A DNA stretch of 44,067 bases from Bacteroidales bacterium (GTDB lineage Bacteria; Bacteroidota; Bacteroidia; Bacteroidales; Muribaculaceae). The notes under the pieces are model-generated. The model ran no database searches. It had not been told where the DNA came from and saw nothing but the letters and a program-made list of their open reading frames with translations. Of this stretch, positions 8,935 through 17,146 are shown piece after piece; positions within the stretch are counted from its first letter, which is position 1; the number at the start of each line of letters is the position of its first letter. The stretch is from the NCBI GenBank assembly GCA_004552395.1, contig SFOK01000002.1, positions 1 through 44,067 on the forward strand, written 5' to 3'. The position numbers and the translations under genes were made by a program.

Positions 8935-11271
8935 ATGATATATACACTCTCAAATACCAACTCCGACGACTTCCGTCTCCTCGCTGTCAAAGGTAAGGAG
9001 CCGGTGAGGGAATGGAAAAAAATTTCATCGCTTCTGCTGACTCGTTTCGCCGCCTCATGGCCCGGTGTCACAGATATTTTCGCCGTGCCGGAGTTCGCTT
9101 CCGACGGCCGGATCGAATGGCTTTCACGCTCGTTCGAGACAGCTCCCGTGACCATAGAGTCGCTCTCGGACAGCGAACGCGCCCGCTACGATCAGATCCT
9201 TTCCGCGACGGCACTCCGTTTCCGCAAGGCTCTCGACAGCATGAAGCGCGACGACGACGCTTACGAGATAATCAGCGCCATACTCACTTTCCCCTCCTCG
9301 GCCGACATATACTGCGCCGACGGGAAGATCGCCATCACACAGTGGGGCATGAAAGAGAAAAACGGCAGCAAAGCCGTCTCGCTTCTCTCCTTCGCCACCG
9401 GCGCCGACCCCAAACCCGCCACCTCAGGCGCTTCCGCCGCGGGCCTCGGTGCATCCGCCGCGGGCCTCGGAGCTGCCGCGAAAAATACCGCGAAAAATAC
9501 CGCAGCTTCAGGCGCGATCAACGTTACGGTCGCCTCAGGCGACGGAGCTTCTATCGCCGGCAAACCAGCTTCCGTATCAGCTACGTCAGCCAAACCCGCC
9601 ACCGGTACATCAGCCAAATCAGCCATATCCGGCACGTCAGGTACACAAGCTGTCGATAAAATCGACACTAAGGGGTCTCAGAAGCCCGTAGAGCGCGTTA
9701 AACACGCTGAAGGTACAGGAATGCTGCCGAAGAAAAAGAGTGCGGGAAAACGCCTCGTTTGGCTTTGGTCGATTCTCGGCCTCTTAGTCGTGGCCGGCGT
9801 ATCGCTGTTTGTCTTCACAAAATGTGTGGCCAATGCCGAGACCGTCGACAAGCTGCAGGCCGTAGCGCCGGCTTTCTCTGAGTCTGACATCGTCCTGAGC
9901 GAGGACAGCAGCTGCTATGTAGTGGCCAATCGCCTCAATATCATGGTGAAAGGTAAGAATGTGGACCTCGACAAGTTCATAGCCGACTTCCGCAAGCAGT
10001 TCCCCGACAAGAAGAAGATACAGCTCTATCAGCCTCGTCCACAGATAGGGATGCTCACTCTGGTGGTTCCCGCCGGCGAAAGAGTAAGCCTCGCCAAAGA
10101 GATACGCGAGAAGATGCAGCCCGATTATAATGTCTTGGTTACCAACGAGATAATAAGCGAGGCTGCTTATGTGCCCGGCGATCCGGGCTTCTCCGATGTT
10201 GACAAGCGCTACTATTTCGATATGGTCAACGCAACTTTGGCCTGGAACATCGAGAAAGGTTCCGCCAATGTGGTGGTGGCTGTGCTCGACGACGGTTTTC
10301 AGCTCAATCATCCCGAGCTGCAGGGCAAGGTCGTGAACGCCTACGATGTGGTGACGGCCTCGGCCAATGTGAAGCCTTCGCAGAGCGGCCACGGACAGCA
10401 CACCTCGGGCACCGCTGTCGGTTCGGCCGACAATAACTTCGGTGTCTGCGGCATAGCTCCCGGTTGCAAGGTGATGCCTGTCAACGTGTTCCGTGGCGGT
10501 TGCTTCACCGGCAGCGATCTGATAGCCGGTCTGGTCTACGCCGTCGACAACGGCGCCCGCGTCATCAACCTCTCCCTGGGCCTTAGGATACCGCCTGAGG
10601 TGAAAGCGCTCGACCCGGAGGCTCAGCGCGAGTTCGCCCGCACCCAGTGCAAGGACGTGGAGGAGATGTTCAATTCCGTCTACGATTACTGCGCCGACCA
10701 CGACGTGCTCGTGGTGGTCTCGGCCGGCAACGACAATATCCTCGCCGAGGTCGACCCGATGAAACGTTCCGACAAGCTTATGATTGTCTCCGCAGTCGAT
10801 GAGAACGCCGACAAGGCCTCTTTCTCCAATTGGGGCGACAAATGCGACATCTCGGCTCCCGGCGTGCAGATCTACAACTCGATACCCGGTCCCAACTGCG
10901 ACTATATGGACGGCACAAGCATGGCTTCGCCTCAGGTAGCAGGCGGCGCGGCACTGATCCGCAGCCGTTATCCGGGCCTCAAGGCTGACGAAGTGAAGTC
11001 GCTGTTGGTCAACACGGCAGTGCCCACAAGCCCCTACGTGGGTCCCGTCATGGATCTTGCGGCCGCCCTCAAGGCTGATCCCTCCAAGGACCCCGATGTC
11101 ACCAAGCCTCAGCCCGGCACCAAGCCTCAGCGAGGCCGTGTCCATCCTGTGGTCGCTCCCGGCAGCGGCGGCACACCGGCGCCTGATCCCAACGACTGCG
11201 AACTGGTGAACGCCCGCCTTCAGGAGCTTCTTCAGGAGCTCTATGAGCTTGTGGAACAGTACGGCGCCTGA
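8935..11271 (+). CDS. Membrane-anchored subtilisin-like (S8) serine protease, copy 2
   Basis: This 778-residue paralogue of the preceding protease has the same order: N-domain with QWGM at the same residue (W137), low-complexity linker, one membrane helix (about 277-300), S8 domain, short C-terminal helix rich in Leu and Glu. Catalytic residues are D452, H486, N599 and S662 (GTSMASPQ). The catalytic and N-terminal domains are strongly alike between copies, whereas the linkers differ. Here the linker carries small tandem duplications (AAGLGAS-type and KNTA-type units) made by DNA repeats near 9425-9505. Both copies keep an intact active site, so neither looks like a dead decoy. They may act as a pair or on different substrates; this is inferred. 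Confidence 0.85.
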   Translation: MIYTLSNTNSDDFRLLAVKGKEPVREWKKISSLLLTRFAASWPGVTDIFAVPEFASDGRIEWLSRSFETAPVTIESLSDSERARYDQILSATALRFRKALDSMKRDDDAYEIISAILTFPSSADIYCADGKIAITQWGMKEKNGSKAVSLLSFATGADPKPATSGASAAGLGASAAGLGAAAKNTAKNTAASGAINVTVASGDGASIAGKPASVSATSAKPATGTSAKSAISGTSGTQAVDKIDTKGSQKPVERVKHAEGTGMLPKKKSAGKRLVWLWSILGLLVVAGVSLFVFTKCVANAETVDKLQAVAPAFSESDIVLSEDSSCYVVANRLNIMVKGKNVDLDKFIADFRKQFPDKKKIQLYQPRPQIGMLTLVVPAGERVSLAKEIREKMQPDYNVLVTNEIISEAAYVPGDPGFSDVDKRYYFDMVNATLAWNIEKGSANVVVAVLDDGFQLNHPELQGKVVNAYDVVTASANVKPSQSGHGQHTSGTAVGSADNNFGVCGIAPGCKVMPVNVFRGGCFTGSDLIAGLVYAVDNGARVINLSLGLRIPPEVKALDPEAQREFARTQCKDVEEMFNSVYDYCADHDVLVVVSAGNDNILAEVDPMKRSDKLMIVSAVDENADKASFSNWGDKCDISAPGVQIYNSIPGPNCDYMDGTSMASPQVAGGAALIRSRYPGLKADEVKSLLVNTAVPTSPYVGPVMDLAAALKADPSKDPDVTKPQPGTKPQRGRVHPVVAPGSGGTPAPDPNDCELVNARLQELLQELYELVEQYGA
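9425..9505 (+). repeat. Short tandem duplications in the protease-2 linker
   Basis: Within the linker codons, a unit encoding ASAAGLG occurs twice in a row, followed by a 12-base unit encoding KNTA twice (around 9480-9503). These near-identical direct repeats show recent slippage expansion in a disordered segment between the N-domain and the membrane helix. Copy 1 of the protease lacks them. Confidence 0.6.
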
Positions 11272-11359
11272 TCCGCCCCGGAAAAGCGGCTAAATCTCTC
11301 CAAAACGCGATTGAAACGAACAAACGATAAAACTTTATTACATAACTAACTAATTATCA

Positions 11360-12280
11360 ATGGCATCAACAGTTGCAAAACCGATTCATATCTTTCTGCT
11401 CGTGCTCTCATTCATAGGTATAATCCTCTGGACCGCAGGTCTTTTTATCGGATCCTTCTTCTTCACCGGAGGCTCCTGGGGCATCAGTCTGCCACTCGCC
11501 GTGGCTGTGGGCGCTCTCATGGCTTTCATGCTCTATCTGATGCGCCGATACACCGACCCCTACGCATCTACGGCCACAATGCCCGACCAGAAGCGTTTCA
11601 GGATCCTCTACGGAGTGATCTACGGTGTGTTGGCTCTGGGTTCGGCCTGGTTTGTGATGCACAGTGTGGCGGTGACAACCTCCATACGCACCCAGCAGAA
11701 GCAGGCGGCTCTCGAGGATCTGGCGCAGCTGTATAATGTGGTGAATCCCAACGGATCGCGCGGCAGCTACACCGAGTATATCAACGAAGAGGTGCGCCGT
11801 TTCCACGATGCCAACACCGATATGGACCCCACGACACTGAGCATGAAAGAGGCCCAGCTCAGCAATCTGCTGCTTCAGTCCGAGGGGTTCAACAAAGTGA
11901 GCAACGATATCACCGACTACTGGCAGACAGCCGACGCCACAGTCCGCAACTGGGATCTGCTGAACCTTCCCTCGCAGGCCGGCATATTCGCCGAGCGCAA
12001 GGATGAGTGGTTCCTGCGCCTGAATACCGCCTCGTCGGCCGCCAATGTAGCTCCCTACTCCGCCACTCACATAGCTTACGAATGTAAGTTCACTCCCCGG
12101 GCCGACCTCAACGCGGCCTTCACCAAGCTCTCCGGCAAGGATTTCAGCGTTGCCTCGATCGCGGTGATGCTCGTGCTCCAGCTCCTTATCCTCGGTGTCT
12201 GGCTCGCCATGCTCTCCGGCGGCAAGACTCAGGGCACCGTCAAACTTCACGACGAAATTCCGACTGTCTGGAATCACTAA
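11360..12280 (+). CDS. Four-helix inner-membrane protein of the operon
   Basis: The product is not assigned to a known family. Its 306 residues show three N-terminal membrane segments (about 9-35, 41-60, 79-104), a loop of about 155 residues rich in Asp, Asn and Thr, and a fourth segment (about 264-286) with a short polar tail. It lies between the second protease and the GTPase gene in the same direction. By context it could be a membrane platform or channel-like partner for the cytosolic NTPases and the anchored proteases; the sequence itself shows no catalytic motif. A 240-base gap after it is the largest spacing in the operon. Confidence 0.7.
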   Translation: MASTVAKPIHIFLLVLSFIGIILWTAGLFIGSFFFTGGSWGISLPLAVAVGALMAFMLYLMRRYTDPYASTATMPDQKRFRILYGVIYGVLALGSAWFVMHSVAVTTSIRTQQKQAALEDLAQLYNVVNPNGSRGSYTEYINEEVRRFHDANTDMDPTTLSMKEAQLSNLLLQSEGFNKVSNDITDYWQTADATVRNWDLLNLPSQAGIFAERKDEWFLRLNTASSAANVAPYSATHIAYECKFTPRADLNAAFTKLSGKDFSVASIAVMLVLQLLILGVWLAMLSGGKTQGTVKLHDEIPTVWNH

Positions 12281-12378
12281 AAAAAGTTCCAACCCCGCAA
12301 AAAATCGGAAAAGCCCGACCGATAGAGATGTATTTTTACTCGAATGAATATGCAGCTTCTTTATACAAAAGGAGAAAC

Positions 12379-12455
12379 ACCCCGAAGCGACGGTGATGAG
12401 CTACCTGAAGCGAGCTACCTGAAGCGATAGTGAGGAAGTTGCCCGAAGCGACGGT
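12379..12455 (+). repeat. Degenerate tandem repeats in the largest gap of the operon
   Basis: Four imperfect units built on (C/T)CTGAAGCGA or CCGAAGCGACGGTGA lie in the gap between the four-helix membrane gene and the GTPase gene. The sequence CCGAAGCGACGGTGA occurs twice, and GAGCTACCTGAAGC occurs twice back to back (from 12398 and 12412). They do not form a CRISPR-like array and no convincing promoter or terminator is seen with them. They may mark a regulatory or recombination-prone spacer; the function is unknown. Confidence 0.55.
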
Positions 12456-12520
12456 GAAATTGAGAGAGAACTAAGAAAAAAAGATAACCATATAACCACA
12501 CACATATTCTACAAGGAACC

Positions 12521-14194
12521 ATGCCTGTGCAACCCGCAAATCCCGCCGGACGGTTTAACCCGCTCATGGCGTATTCTTACAGTATAGCAGATATTCTGGC
12601 CTATATAAAGCGCGGCGAGATCACCATCACCATGCTCAATCAGGTGCGCTCCGTGAGCGGCTTCGCCTTCTCCGACCTTCTTGAGCTTCTTACAGCCGAA
12701 GTGACGTCGATGGAAGAGCTCAGGGGCTGCGGCGTACCGTCTGACATGATAGCACGCCTGCAGGAGAGCCTGATGATAGTGCAGATACAGAAACTTGAGT
12801 GGGAGAAGGTGAAAGGGAGCGACTCGGTGGAGGAGCTCCGCCGTTTCCTGTCCAACTTCCCTCAGGGGCCGTATGCCCGGCGGGCTCAGGAGCGTCTTGA
12901 CACGCTTCTCGACGAGGCCGACTGGACCTACGCCACCGCCAAACGCACCATATCGTCGTATTCGCTCTATGTCACCGACCATCCCGAAGGGGCCCATTAT
13001 GCCGAGGCGATGGCCATGATAAAGAAGATAGAGACCGAGGAGGCCGACCTTACGGCCGAGCTTTTAGAGGATATGAGGCAGCGCCCGGGCAAATATCCGC
13101 CCTCCAAGATGCGCCAGATCTTGCGCGGCTACGATACCGGTGTGGCCGCAGTGTCGCTGACCGAGGATCAGTTCGAACGCGCCGAACCGGCCGACAAGTT
13201 CCTGGCCCGCGGCTTCCGCCTCGATTTCAGGACACTGATCGACAACAACATAATACCTCCCTATTTTGAGGAGAAAGATATAGTGACCGAGGAATATCAG
13301 CTCCCGCAGAACCAGGATTTCAGCAACTTCCCGCTCGACCGCACCGATGTGTTCTTCCTCGGCGCGCCCCGTTCGGGCAAATCCACCGTGCTCTCCGGTC
13401 TGTTCCACTCCATGGACCGTATGGGCAAATGGAGCTATCAGGTCAACATAGACCCCAAGACCGGCAAGGACCCCTCGCAGGACTATTACCGCGGCCTGCT
13501 CGGCGCCGTAGTGGCTCGCAAGCCCCCTGTCTCCACCGGTCTGGACACCATCAGCTACATCAACATGGATGTGCCGCTCGACGAGAGCCGCCGCGGCCGC
13601 AAGGCGAAGCTCAACTTTGTGGAGCTTTCCGGCGAGGCCGTGAAGACCATGGCCAATTCGCTCAGTACCGGCGACTCGGCCGTGAAGGTCTGGGACGACC
13701 TTGGCGCCTCGCGTGTGCTCAGCAACAAGAACAACAAGATACTTTTCTTCCTGCTCGACTACGATGTGATTCTGGGCAATCAGGACGGTTTCTCGGCCTT
13801 CGACCAGGAACAGACCCTCAAGACGGCCCTGAGGGTTCTCACCCACGACGGCGGCGGCAAGGATTATACCCGCGACTGTACTTTCTCGAAAGTGGATTCG
13901 GTGGCGGTGATTCTGACCAAAGCCGACCTCATGGGCACCGACGATCTCAAGGAGCGCCAGCAGATAGCTATAGACTATCTGGAGAACAATTTCCGCTCCT
14001 TCATGAACCAGCTCTCCGACTATTGCGACCTGTACCGCCGCAGCCATCCCAACCTGCAGCCCTACGTGTTCACATTCAGTGTGGGCAAGTTCTACATAGG
14101 CAACACCATGGACTTCGACGACCGCGACACCAAGCGGCTGGCCGGCATCATAGAGGACCTGGTCAATACGCGCACACCGGGCATTTTCCAATAG
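12521..14194 (+). CDS. Atypical P-loop GTPase with N-terminal helical adaptor-like region
   Basis: This cytosolic protein has 557 residues. Walker A is GAPRSGKS at G281-S288. Where a DxPG switch would be, the protein has FVELSGE (about 366-372). A base-recognition motif TKAD lies at T466-D469 in ILTKADLMG. The variant ELSGE switch recalls the DO-GTPase families reported in computational surveys of bacterial conflict systems; this is a resemblance from memory, not a search result. Residues 15-280 are mostly helical and begin with a segment (SIADILAYIKRGEI) like a small adaptor domain. An in-frame ATG at codon 16 is an alternative start; the first ATG has AAGGAA just upstream. Only 12 bases separate it from the next gene, suggesting coupled expression. 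Confidence 0.7.
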   Translation: MPVQPANPAGRFNPLMAYSYSIADILAYIKRGEITITMLNQVRSVSGFAFSDLLELLTAEVTSMEELRGCGVPSDMIARLQESLMIVQIQKLEWEKVKGSDSVEELRRFLSNFPQGPYARRAQERLDTLLDEADWTYATAKRTISSYSLYVTDHPEGAHYAEAMAMIKKIETEEADLTAELLEDMRQRPGKYPPSKMRQILRGYDTGVAAVSLTEDQFERAEPADKFLARGFRLDFRTLIDNNIIPPYFEEKDIVTEEYQLPQNQDFSNFPLDRTDVFFLGAPRSGKSTVLSGLFHSMDRMGKWSYQVNIDPKTGKDPSQDYYRGLLGAVVARKPPVSTGLDTISYINMDVPLDESRRGRKAKLNFVELSGEAVKTMANSLSTGDSAVKVWDDLGASRVLSNKNNKILFFLLDYDVILGNQDGFSAFDQEQTLKTALRVLTHDGGGKDYTRDCTFSKVDSVAVILTKADLMGTDDLKERQQIAIDYLENNFRSFMNQLSDYCDLYRRSHPNLQPYVFTFSVGKFYIGNTMDFDDRDTKRLAGIIEDLVNTRTPGIFQ

Positions 14195-14206
14195 CATGAA
14201 TCTCTT

Positions 14207-16096
14207 ATGGAAAGAAAGATTTATATAGCAGTAAGCGGGTGTAAAAACGGCTTTTCAGTCTTTTACACCACACCGGGTCTCGACATGAGGATGCCCGGTG
14301 TCATCGATGCGCTCACCGACATGCGCCGCTATCTGCGCATCTCGGCTCCTTTAGTGGATTATTACGCCGTCGATTACCTGCACGGCTGGCGAATCTACAC
14401 CGTGTATCGCTCCTCGATCGACTCGGCCGGCGCCTCGGGCGCTTTCATAGCCGTCTCGCTCATAATCCCCGACGAGCTGGCCGTGAGGAATCCGCGCCGA
14501 CTTCTCGACGAGCTCATGGCCTCCTATTTCGGCGAATATTACCACCCGCAGTTCGGCACGCCGCAGCCCGGCAAGCCAGAGAGCGGTGCCCGGCTGGAGC
14601 AGATACTCCTCAGCCACGCGGCCGACATCACGCGTCCGCCCCTCTATATCACGCCGGCAGCCCACAGCAACGTGACTCTGCCGCTCTATCTCCCCGTGAG
14701 AGAGCTTGCCGAGGCCGATGATGTGTTCACCGACCCGTACCATTCAGTCTATCTGAGCGGCTCGAAGCTGATCCTCTTTCCCGAGCGTATGCTTGCCAAC
14801 CCCGCGGCTGAGCGCGTGGCCTTCAATACCGACATACGCACCGTGCGCCGCGCCGAAGGTCCTTCGGACCGTCTGATCGGGCAGCTCTCCCCGCTGGCGC
14901 AGCAAGGGACAGTGATGCGCCGCTTCCTGCTCAACGGCATCGACTATACGGCTGTCTACAGCCATGTCTGTCTGCGGCCCGACGACAATATCCAGGTCGA
15001 CATACAGCGTCCCGACCTCACCCTCGTCAGCTTCCAGGGACCGGTGCGCCGAGCGCTGGCCGAGCATCTGCTTGTGGCCCGCGGCAAGGGATACTTCTTC
15101 GGGTTCCTCCCCTATGAACTATTCTTCAACCTGAGCGGCATCTCAGAGTCGGTGCCCAATTCCAACATACTCCTCCCCTCCCTGCGCATCCCCTCAGGCG
15201 AACTCCTCCCCATGAGACTCGTGAACCTGCAGCGAGGCTCTGTGCTCATACGCCGTCAGGCCATGAGCGGCAACCTCGTCTTCTCCGACGGCAAGGAGGT
15301 GCTTCCCGGCCTCAACATCCCCGTCCAGGTAGAAGGGAGCAACCCGGCGGCTCCGGTGACTGTGGAGATGCTATCATGCTGCTATACCGTGTCTGTGATG
15401 CCCAAAGGGGGTCCGCTGACACTGCGGCCCCGTTACCCCGGCCGCGGCAATACCCGCAATTTCTCCATACCGCTGCAGATGAGCGGCATGAGTCTGAGCA
15501 TGGCCATACCGGCCTCAATACGCGTCTCAGAGCTCGGTTTCGCCTTCGGCAACAAACGCTACTTCCCCGACGAGCGCACCTCGCAACTCCTTCCCGTCAG
15601 CACAGGCGGCGGTTTGGGTGCCCTCCGTCTGCCGCTATGGGTCTGGATAGCGGGAGGCTCGGCGATTGTGCTCATAGCGGTTCTGCTCATCATGCTTCTG
15701 TTGCGCGGCGGCGATTCCAAGCCGCAGAGAGGCGGAGGCGCTGAAGTGGTCGTGCCTGCCGACTCCTTAGCCACACCACAGGATCTCCGGCCCGACCCGT
15801 ATGTAGTCTTCTTCAAACGAGTGAATAGCGCCGAGGAGCTCGGTAAGCTCGACCCCGACTCGATCAAGATCATAGCCGATATCTACGACAGCCTGCATCC
15901 GCAGAGCAAGATCGAATACTTGCCCTTCACAGCCGACGGCACTCCGGTGAAGCCGGATCCCAAGCAGCTCAAGCTGATCTTCGACGACATGATGATGCAC
16001 AAGAAAGCTATAGAGCAGATCATAAACGAGAAGAAACACCAGGCCGACGAGCTCGAAGAGGCCGTGAATGAAGGTAGGCGTGAGTATGACCAGTAG
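14207..16096 (+). CDS. Single-pass membrane protein with large cytosolic N-region, ended by an in-frame TAG
   Basis: The 629-residue product has no signal peptide. Residues 1-470 are a probable cytosolic multi-domain region, a membrane helix lies at about 476-500, and the remaining C-terminal part is charged and helical. The N-region (YRSSIDSAGASGAFIAVSL) is loosely reminiscent of GTPase-associated proteins encoded beside atypical GTPases, which would fit the gene upstream; confidence in that is low. The reading frame stops at TAG 16094-16096 but continues open in the same frame for 71 more codons to TAG 16310-16312. That continuation encodes Gln/Ala/Glu/Lys repeats and a Gly-rich tail. Either a CAG-to-TAG change truncated the protein or the stop is read through. 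Confidence 0.7.
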   Translation: MERKIYIAVSGCKNGFSVFYTTPGLDMRMPGVIDALTDMRRYLRISAPLVDYYAVDYLHGWRIYTVYRSSIDSAGASGAFIAVSLIIPDELAVRNPRRLLDELMASYFGEYYHPQFGTPQPGKPESGARLEQILLSHAADITRPPLYITPAAHSNVTLPLYLPVRELAEADDVFTDPYHSVYLSGSKLILFPERMLANPAAERVAFNTDIRTVRRAEGPSDRLIGQLSPLAQQGTVMRRFLLNGIDYTAVYSHVCLRPDDNIQVDIQRPDLTLVSFQGPVRRALAEHLLVARGKGYFFGFLPYELFFNLSGISESVPNSNILLPSLRIPSGELLPMRLVNLQRGSVLIRRQAMSGNLVFSDGKEVLPGLNIPVQVEGSNPAAPVTVEMLSCCYTVSVMPKGGPLTLRPRYPGRGNTRNFSIPLQMSGMSLSMAIPASIRVSELGFAFGNKRYFPDERTSQLLPVSTGGGLGALRLPLWVWIAGGSAIVLIAVLLIMLLLRGGDSKPQRGGGAEVVVPADSLATPQDLRPDPYVVFFKRVNSAEELGKLDPDSIKIIADIYDSLHPQSKIEYLPFTADGTPVKPDPKQLKLIFDDMMMHKKAIEQIINEKKHQADELEEAVNEGRREYDQ

Positions 16097-16159
16097 CAGG
16101 CCGAAAAAGCCAAGCAGCAGGCTGAAAAAGCCAAACAACAGGCCGAAAAAGCCAAGCAG
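16097..16159 (+). repeat. Three 21-base tandem repeats encoding QAEKAKQ
   Basis: The unit CAGGCCGAAAAAGCCAAGCAG occurs at 16097-16117 and again at 16139-16159. The middle copy (16118-16138) differs only at synonymous third positions. This shows that the amino-acid repeat, not just the DNA, was preserved, which argues that this stretch was translated until recently. Confidence 0.75.
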
Positions 16160-16312
16160 CAGGGCAATAAGAAGGCCGGCAAGAAAAAGAACTCTTCAAT
16201 TAAAAAGGGCCCCGACGGGGGCAAACCGGCTACCGTTCACGACGCTACCGGGGCCGGTCCCGCAGCCGGGGGTGGCGGCGGTGAAGAGTCGTCCGCCAAA
16301 ACCACTGAATAG
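16097..16312 (+). pseudogene. In-frame continuation downstream of the TAG (lost or readthrough tail)
   Basis: The segment is in frame with the gene that stops at 16094-16096 and has no internal stop for 71 codons. It encodes three copies of QAEKAKQ and then a basic stretch (NKKAGKKKNSS) and a Gly/Ala-rich end. The coiled-coil-like repeat continues the charged helix before the stop, so it looks like native coding sequence of the same protein. It has no obvious start of its own. The TAG is flanked by CAG codons (CAG TAG CAG), consistent with a one-base change from a Gln codon. Confidence 0.6.
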
Positions 16313-16348
16313 AAACAGGGTTAACCGACACATAACGCCAACACCGAT

Positions 16349-17053
16349 ATGAAAAGCTGTAACAGAATCTTCATTATACTCTGTCTCATGGGCTCGGCAC
16401 TGATTCCGGCCGTGGTAGCGACCTCTTGCAAGCCGGGACGCTCCGAACTGCCCAAGCGCCAGCAGGGACAGAACCTTACCAAAGACGCCATAGACCGCAA
16501 TATCCTGGCACTCGACGATCAGGAGTGGGAGCCGGGTCTCTACCATGAGATCCTGACCAATCAGATAAACCAGGCCCTGAATCTCGACGAGGTGAAAGAG
16601 AAGGCGCCTCTTCGCAAGAAGCTCGCCGAGCACGCCTCAGATCAGCTCGTGCGCTGTCTCAGTGCCGCTCTTGAGAACAATTGCGCTCAGAACCACGACC
16701 GTATCCGGGCCATGAACGATTCGCTGAAGGCGCTCGCGCCGGCACTGGGCGATTATCATCAGAGCGAGAGAGAGCTTTTGGCCGCCAAGGTGAGCGAACA
16801 CAACACGATGCTCTCCTTCTCCGTGGCCTCCTCCGTGGGCTCGGGAGCCTGGAAGAGGCCCTACGACTACTCTTACGACTCCGGCCGCCGCAAGTTAGCT
16901 ACCCAATACCGCGCCAAGAACCCGAAATGCGCTGCCATACAGCAGCGTATCTCGCAGCAGTATGTCGATAACTGTCTCCGTAAGCGCCACGACTCCTACG
17001 ACCGTCAGGTCGAGCAGCACCGCAACGACACCGAGCCCGGGACCGCTTACTGA
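16349..17053 (+). CDS. Putative lipoprotein of the operon
   Basis: The 234-residue product begins with a hydrophobic signal sequence ending ATSC, with C27 as the likely lipidated cysteine, so it should be anchored in the inner or outer membrane. The lipobox is weak (Ala at -3), but the Ser-Cys junction is common in Bacteroidetes. The mature part is charged, mostly helical and rich in Arg, Asn, Asp and Gln, and has no recognised domain. Residue spacing suggests a long helical bundle (about 60-140) and a basic C-terminal third. It is placed between the interrupted membrane protein and the soluble protein that shares the proteases' N-domain. It may be an envelope partner of the proteases; this is contextual inference. 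Confidence 0.65.
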   Translation: MKSCNRIFIILCLMGSALIPAVVATSCKPGRSELPKRQQGQNLTKDAIDRNILALDDQEWEPGLYHEILTNQINQALNLDEVKEKAPLRKKLAEHASDQLVRCLSAALENNCAQNHDRIRAMNDSLKALAPALGDYHQSERELLAAKVSEHNTMLSFSVASSVGSGAWKRPYDYSYDSGRRKLATQYRAKNPKCAAIQQRISQQYVDNCLRKRHDSYDRQVEQHRNDTEPGTAY

Positions 17054-17146
17054 TCCTCGCCCCCTGCGCCGGGTGCCGCAAGCGATCCGGAACTGTCACC
17101 AAACCCCTCTCCAACCTACGAACAAAAACGTTAATTCATCCAGAAT

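Noticed and set aside
9784..11145. Minus-strand frame of 453 codons across protease 2
   Set aside because: It is opposite an intact S8 domain and has no family motif.
12344..12430. A 28-codon open frame in the operon gap as a leader peptide
   Set aside because: No ribosome-binding or promoter context, and its codons overlap the DNA repeats; not supportable.
12379..12455. CRISPR-like array
   Set aside because: The units are short, imperfect and without unique spacers; no cas genes in the window.
14207..16312. TAG reassigned as a sense codon in this genome
   Set aside because: Other genes in the window end normally at TAG (for example the first protease and the GTPase), so general recoding is unlikely.
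16068..16352. Separate 94-codon gene in another frame over the QAEKAKQ repeats
   Set aside because: Synonymous variation among repeats supports the frame of the interrupted gene, not this one.
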